34,694 bases of DNA from Dinochytrium kinnereticum (Eukaryota; Chytridiomycota; Chytridiomycetes; Chytridiales; Chytridiaceae). The DNA lies in NCBI GenBank assembly GCA_027604005.1, contig JADGJT010000251.1:1-34694 (forward strand), written 5' to 3'. The translations under genes were made by a program, and so were the position numbers. The notes under the pieces are model-generated. The model saw only the letters and a program-made list of their open reading frames with translations, searched no databases and was not told the DNA's origin. Shown in pieces: positions 33,766-34,694 of this stretch. Position 1 is the first letter of the stretch. The number at the start of each line of letters is the position of its first letter.

Positions 33766-34206
33766 ATGTATTTGAGAGTCAAACGGTTGAAGTCGACGTA
33801 CTTTGTCTCGGCCGAGCCGTCGGAGAGCGTCCAGGCGCTGAAGATCCGTCTGGCTGCGATGCTTGGGCGGGGAAGGGATTATGTCAAGGAGATGCGGCTG
33901 TCCGTGCCGAACAAGGCTGGAGACGGACACAACACTTTGGAGGACAATGGCATTCTTGAGCAGCTTGCTTTGGTCGATGATGCGGTGGTTTACTTGACTT
34001 TGTGGATGCAGGGCAACCGTAATATCGATTGAGTGGTTGGGTTAGAGACGTCTGATGTGGTTTTTTTTTTTGTTTTTTTTTCTGGCTTTCTTGCAGCGAA
34101 CCCCGCGGATGGGTCATGGGAGTCTGTGAATGTTCCAGAGTTTGAGCCGCTCGGAGATGAGGGCGATATGGCTGTGGACGAGAAGGGCAAGTCGGCAGCT
34201 TCTTAG
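33766..34206 (+). CDS. Elongin-B-like ubiquitin-fold protein
   Basis: Elongin B pairs with Elongin C as an adaptor for Cullin-2/5 ubiquitin ligases and as a partner of Elongin A on RNA polymerase II. Two exons, 33766-34018 and 34097-34206, give 363 nt or 120 residues (human ELOB 118). The ubiquitin fold begins MYLRVKRLKSTYFVSAEPSE and continues VQALKIRLAAML, TLEDNGI, then VVYLTLWMQGN. The C-terminus, ADGSWESVNVPEFEPLGDEG, parallels the Elongin B tail (F-E-x-L-x-x-x-P-F). The intron 34019-34096 was fixed by frame. Similarity is moderate, so another ubiquitin-like protein remains possible. Confidence 0.75.
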
Positions 34207-34313
34207 GTATTTTATTCCTCTCTCCTCTGTTTTTTTTTCCCCTTCTTCCTGAGCTGGATGGGTGCAGTTAAATGGTTTGTTGCGCATTGATCTGATTCGC
34301 TGTATGTAGATGT

Positions 34314-34694
34314 TCAACTGGACTGCTTTTGCTTGAGATCCCGAAGACGCGCCTTTGCTCTTGACAATGCATCTGTTGAACTGATTAGATGCTGGTTCCA
34401 TGCCGATGAATGATCATCATACCTATCATGGGCGTTCCTCGCGATTTCAAGAAGCTGAAAATGGTTGTGAGAAGTTGAGAGAACCCCGGAGGCAATAATA
34501 TTTCATACATACCTTTGCAGATCACGGTCGTTGTATTCGTTTGTATCGACCAGCTGAGGTCCTCTGCTTGATCGTCAAAATAGATGGAAGGATTACCAAC
34601 TCACCTTGTTCGATGGATGATGTTGAGGTCAATACATAGGCTTCCACTCGTTTCCGTCTGCAAACCGTACTTGTTCAGCACCGGGCCCTGAAAG
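34314..34694 (-). CDS. Unrecognised protein, C-terminal part only
   Basis: A chain of four exons reads in from the right edge on the minus strand. Joined, it reads QGPVLNKYGLQTETSGS, CIDLNIIHRTSRGPQLVDTN, EYNDRDLQSFLKSRGTPMID and ALSRAKARLRDLKQKQSS, then stop. Introns of about 40-75 bp have good GT and AG borders and keep the frame (donors near 34604, 34512 and 34419). The last 20 residues look like a basic amphipathic helix or coiled coil. I do not recognise the family. It converges with the Elongin-B-like gene, 107 bp apart. The 5' end is outside the window. Confidence 0.6.

Overview
The window is nuclear DNA from a compact, intron-rich eukaryote. It holds thirteen complete or near-complete protein genes and the 3' end of a fourteenth, on both strands, separated by about 10-270 bp. 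Almost every gene is broken by GT-AG introns of roughly 40-130 bp, many ending in a CTAAC/TTAAC/CTAAT-like branch site followed closely by AG. I see no tRNA, rRNA, transposon or CRISPR. The gene set suggests an early-diverging, flagellated (zoosporic) fungus or a close opisthokont relative. The mL60 (MRPL31-type) mitochondrial ribosomal protein, Cse1, Atg4 and Set1 look fungal, while a CatSper2-like flagellar Ca2+ channel subunit and the centriole protein Rotatin are what a swimming cell would carry. The lineage call is inference; no marker such as rRNA is present.

Layout, left to right: SET1 histone H3K4 methyltransferase (+), holocytochrome-c synthase (-), NCLX-type Na+/Ca2+ exchanger (+), ATG4 autophagy protease (-), CSE1/exportin-2 (-), CatSper2-like channel (-), mL60 (+), Rotatin (+), SDE2 (-), clathrin heavy chain (+), TIM8 (-), AMP deaminase (+), ARPC3 (+), Elongin-B-like (+), and an unrecognised gene entering from the right edge (-).

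I rebuilt exon chains by hand. For SET1, HCCS, NCLX, ATG4, CatSper2, mL60, SDE2, TIM8, ARPC3 and Elongin B, the summed exon lengths are divisible by three and the joined products match their families end to end. CSE1, Rotatin, clathrin and AMP deaminase were checked at many but not all junctions.

The most interesting part is 12.9-21.8 kb. A CatSper2 subunit with an intact voltage sensor and a T-x-D-x-W pore motif lies next to Rotatin, with only a mitochondrial ribosomal gene between them. A second highlight is at 22.71 kb, where the start codons of clathrin heavy chain and SDE2 lie on opposite strands and physically overlap, leaving no intergenic promoter. Tandem genes are only 38-45 bp apart, and in two of these gaps an AATAAA signal is visible.
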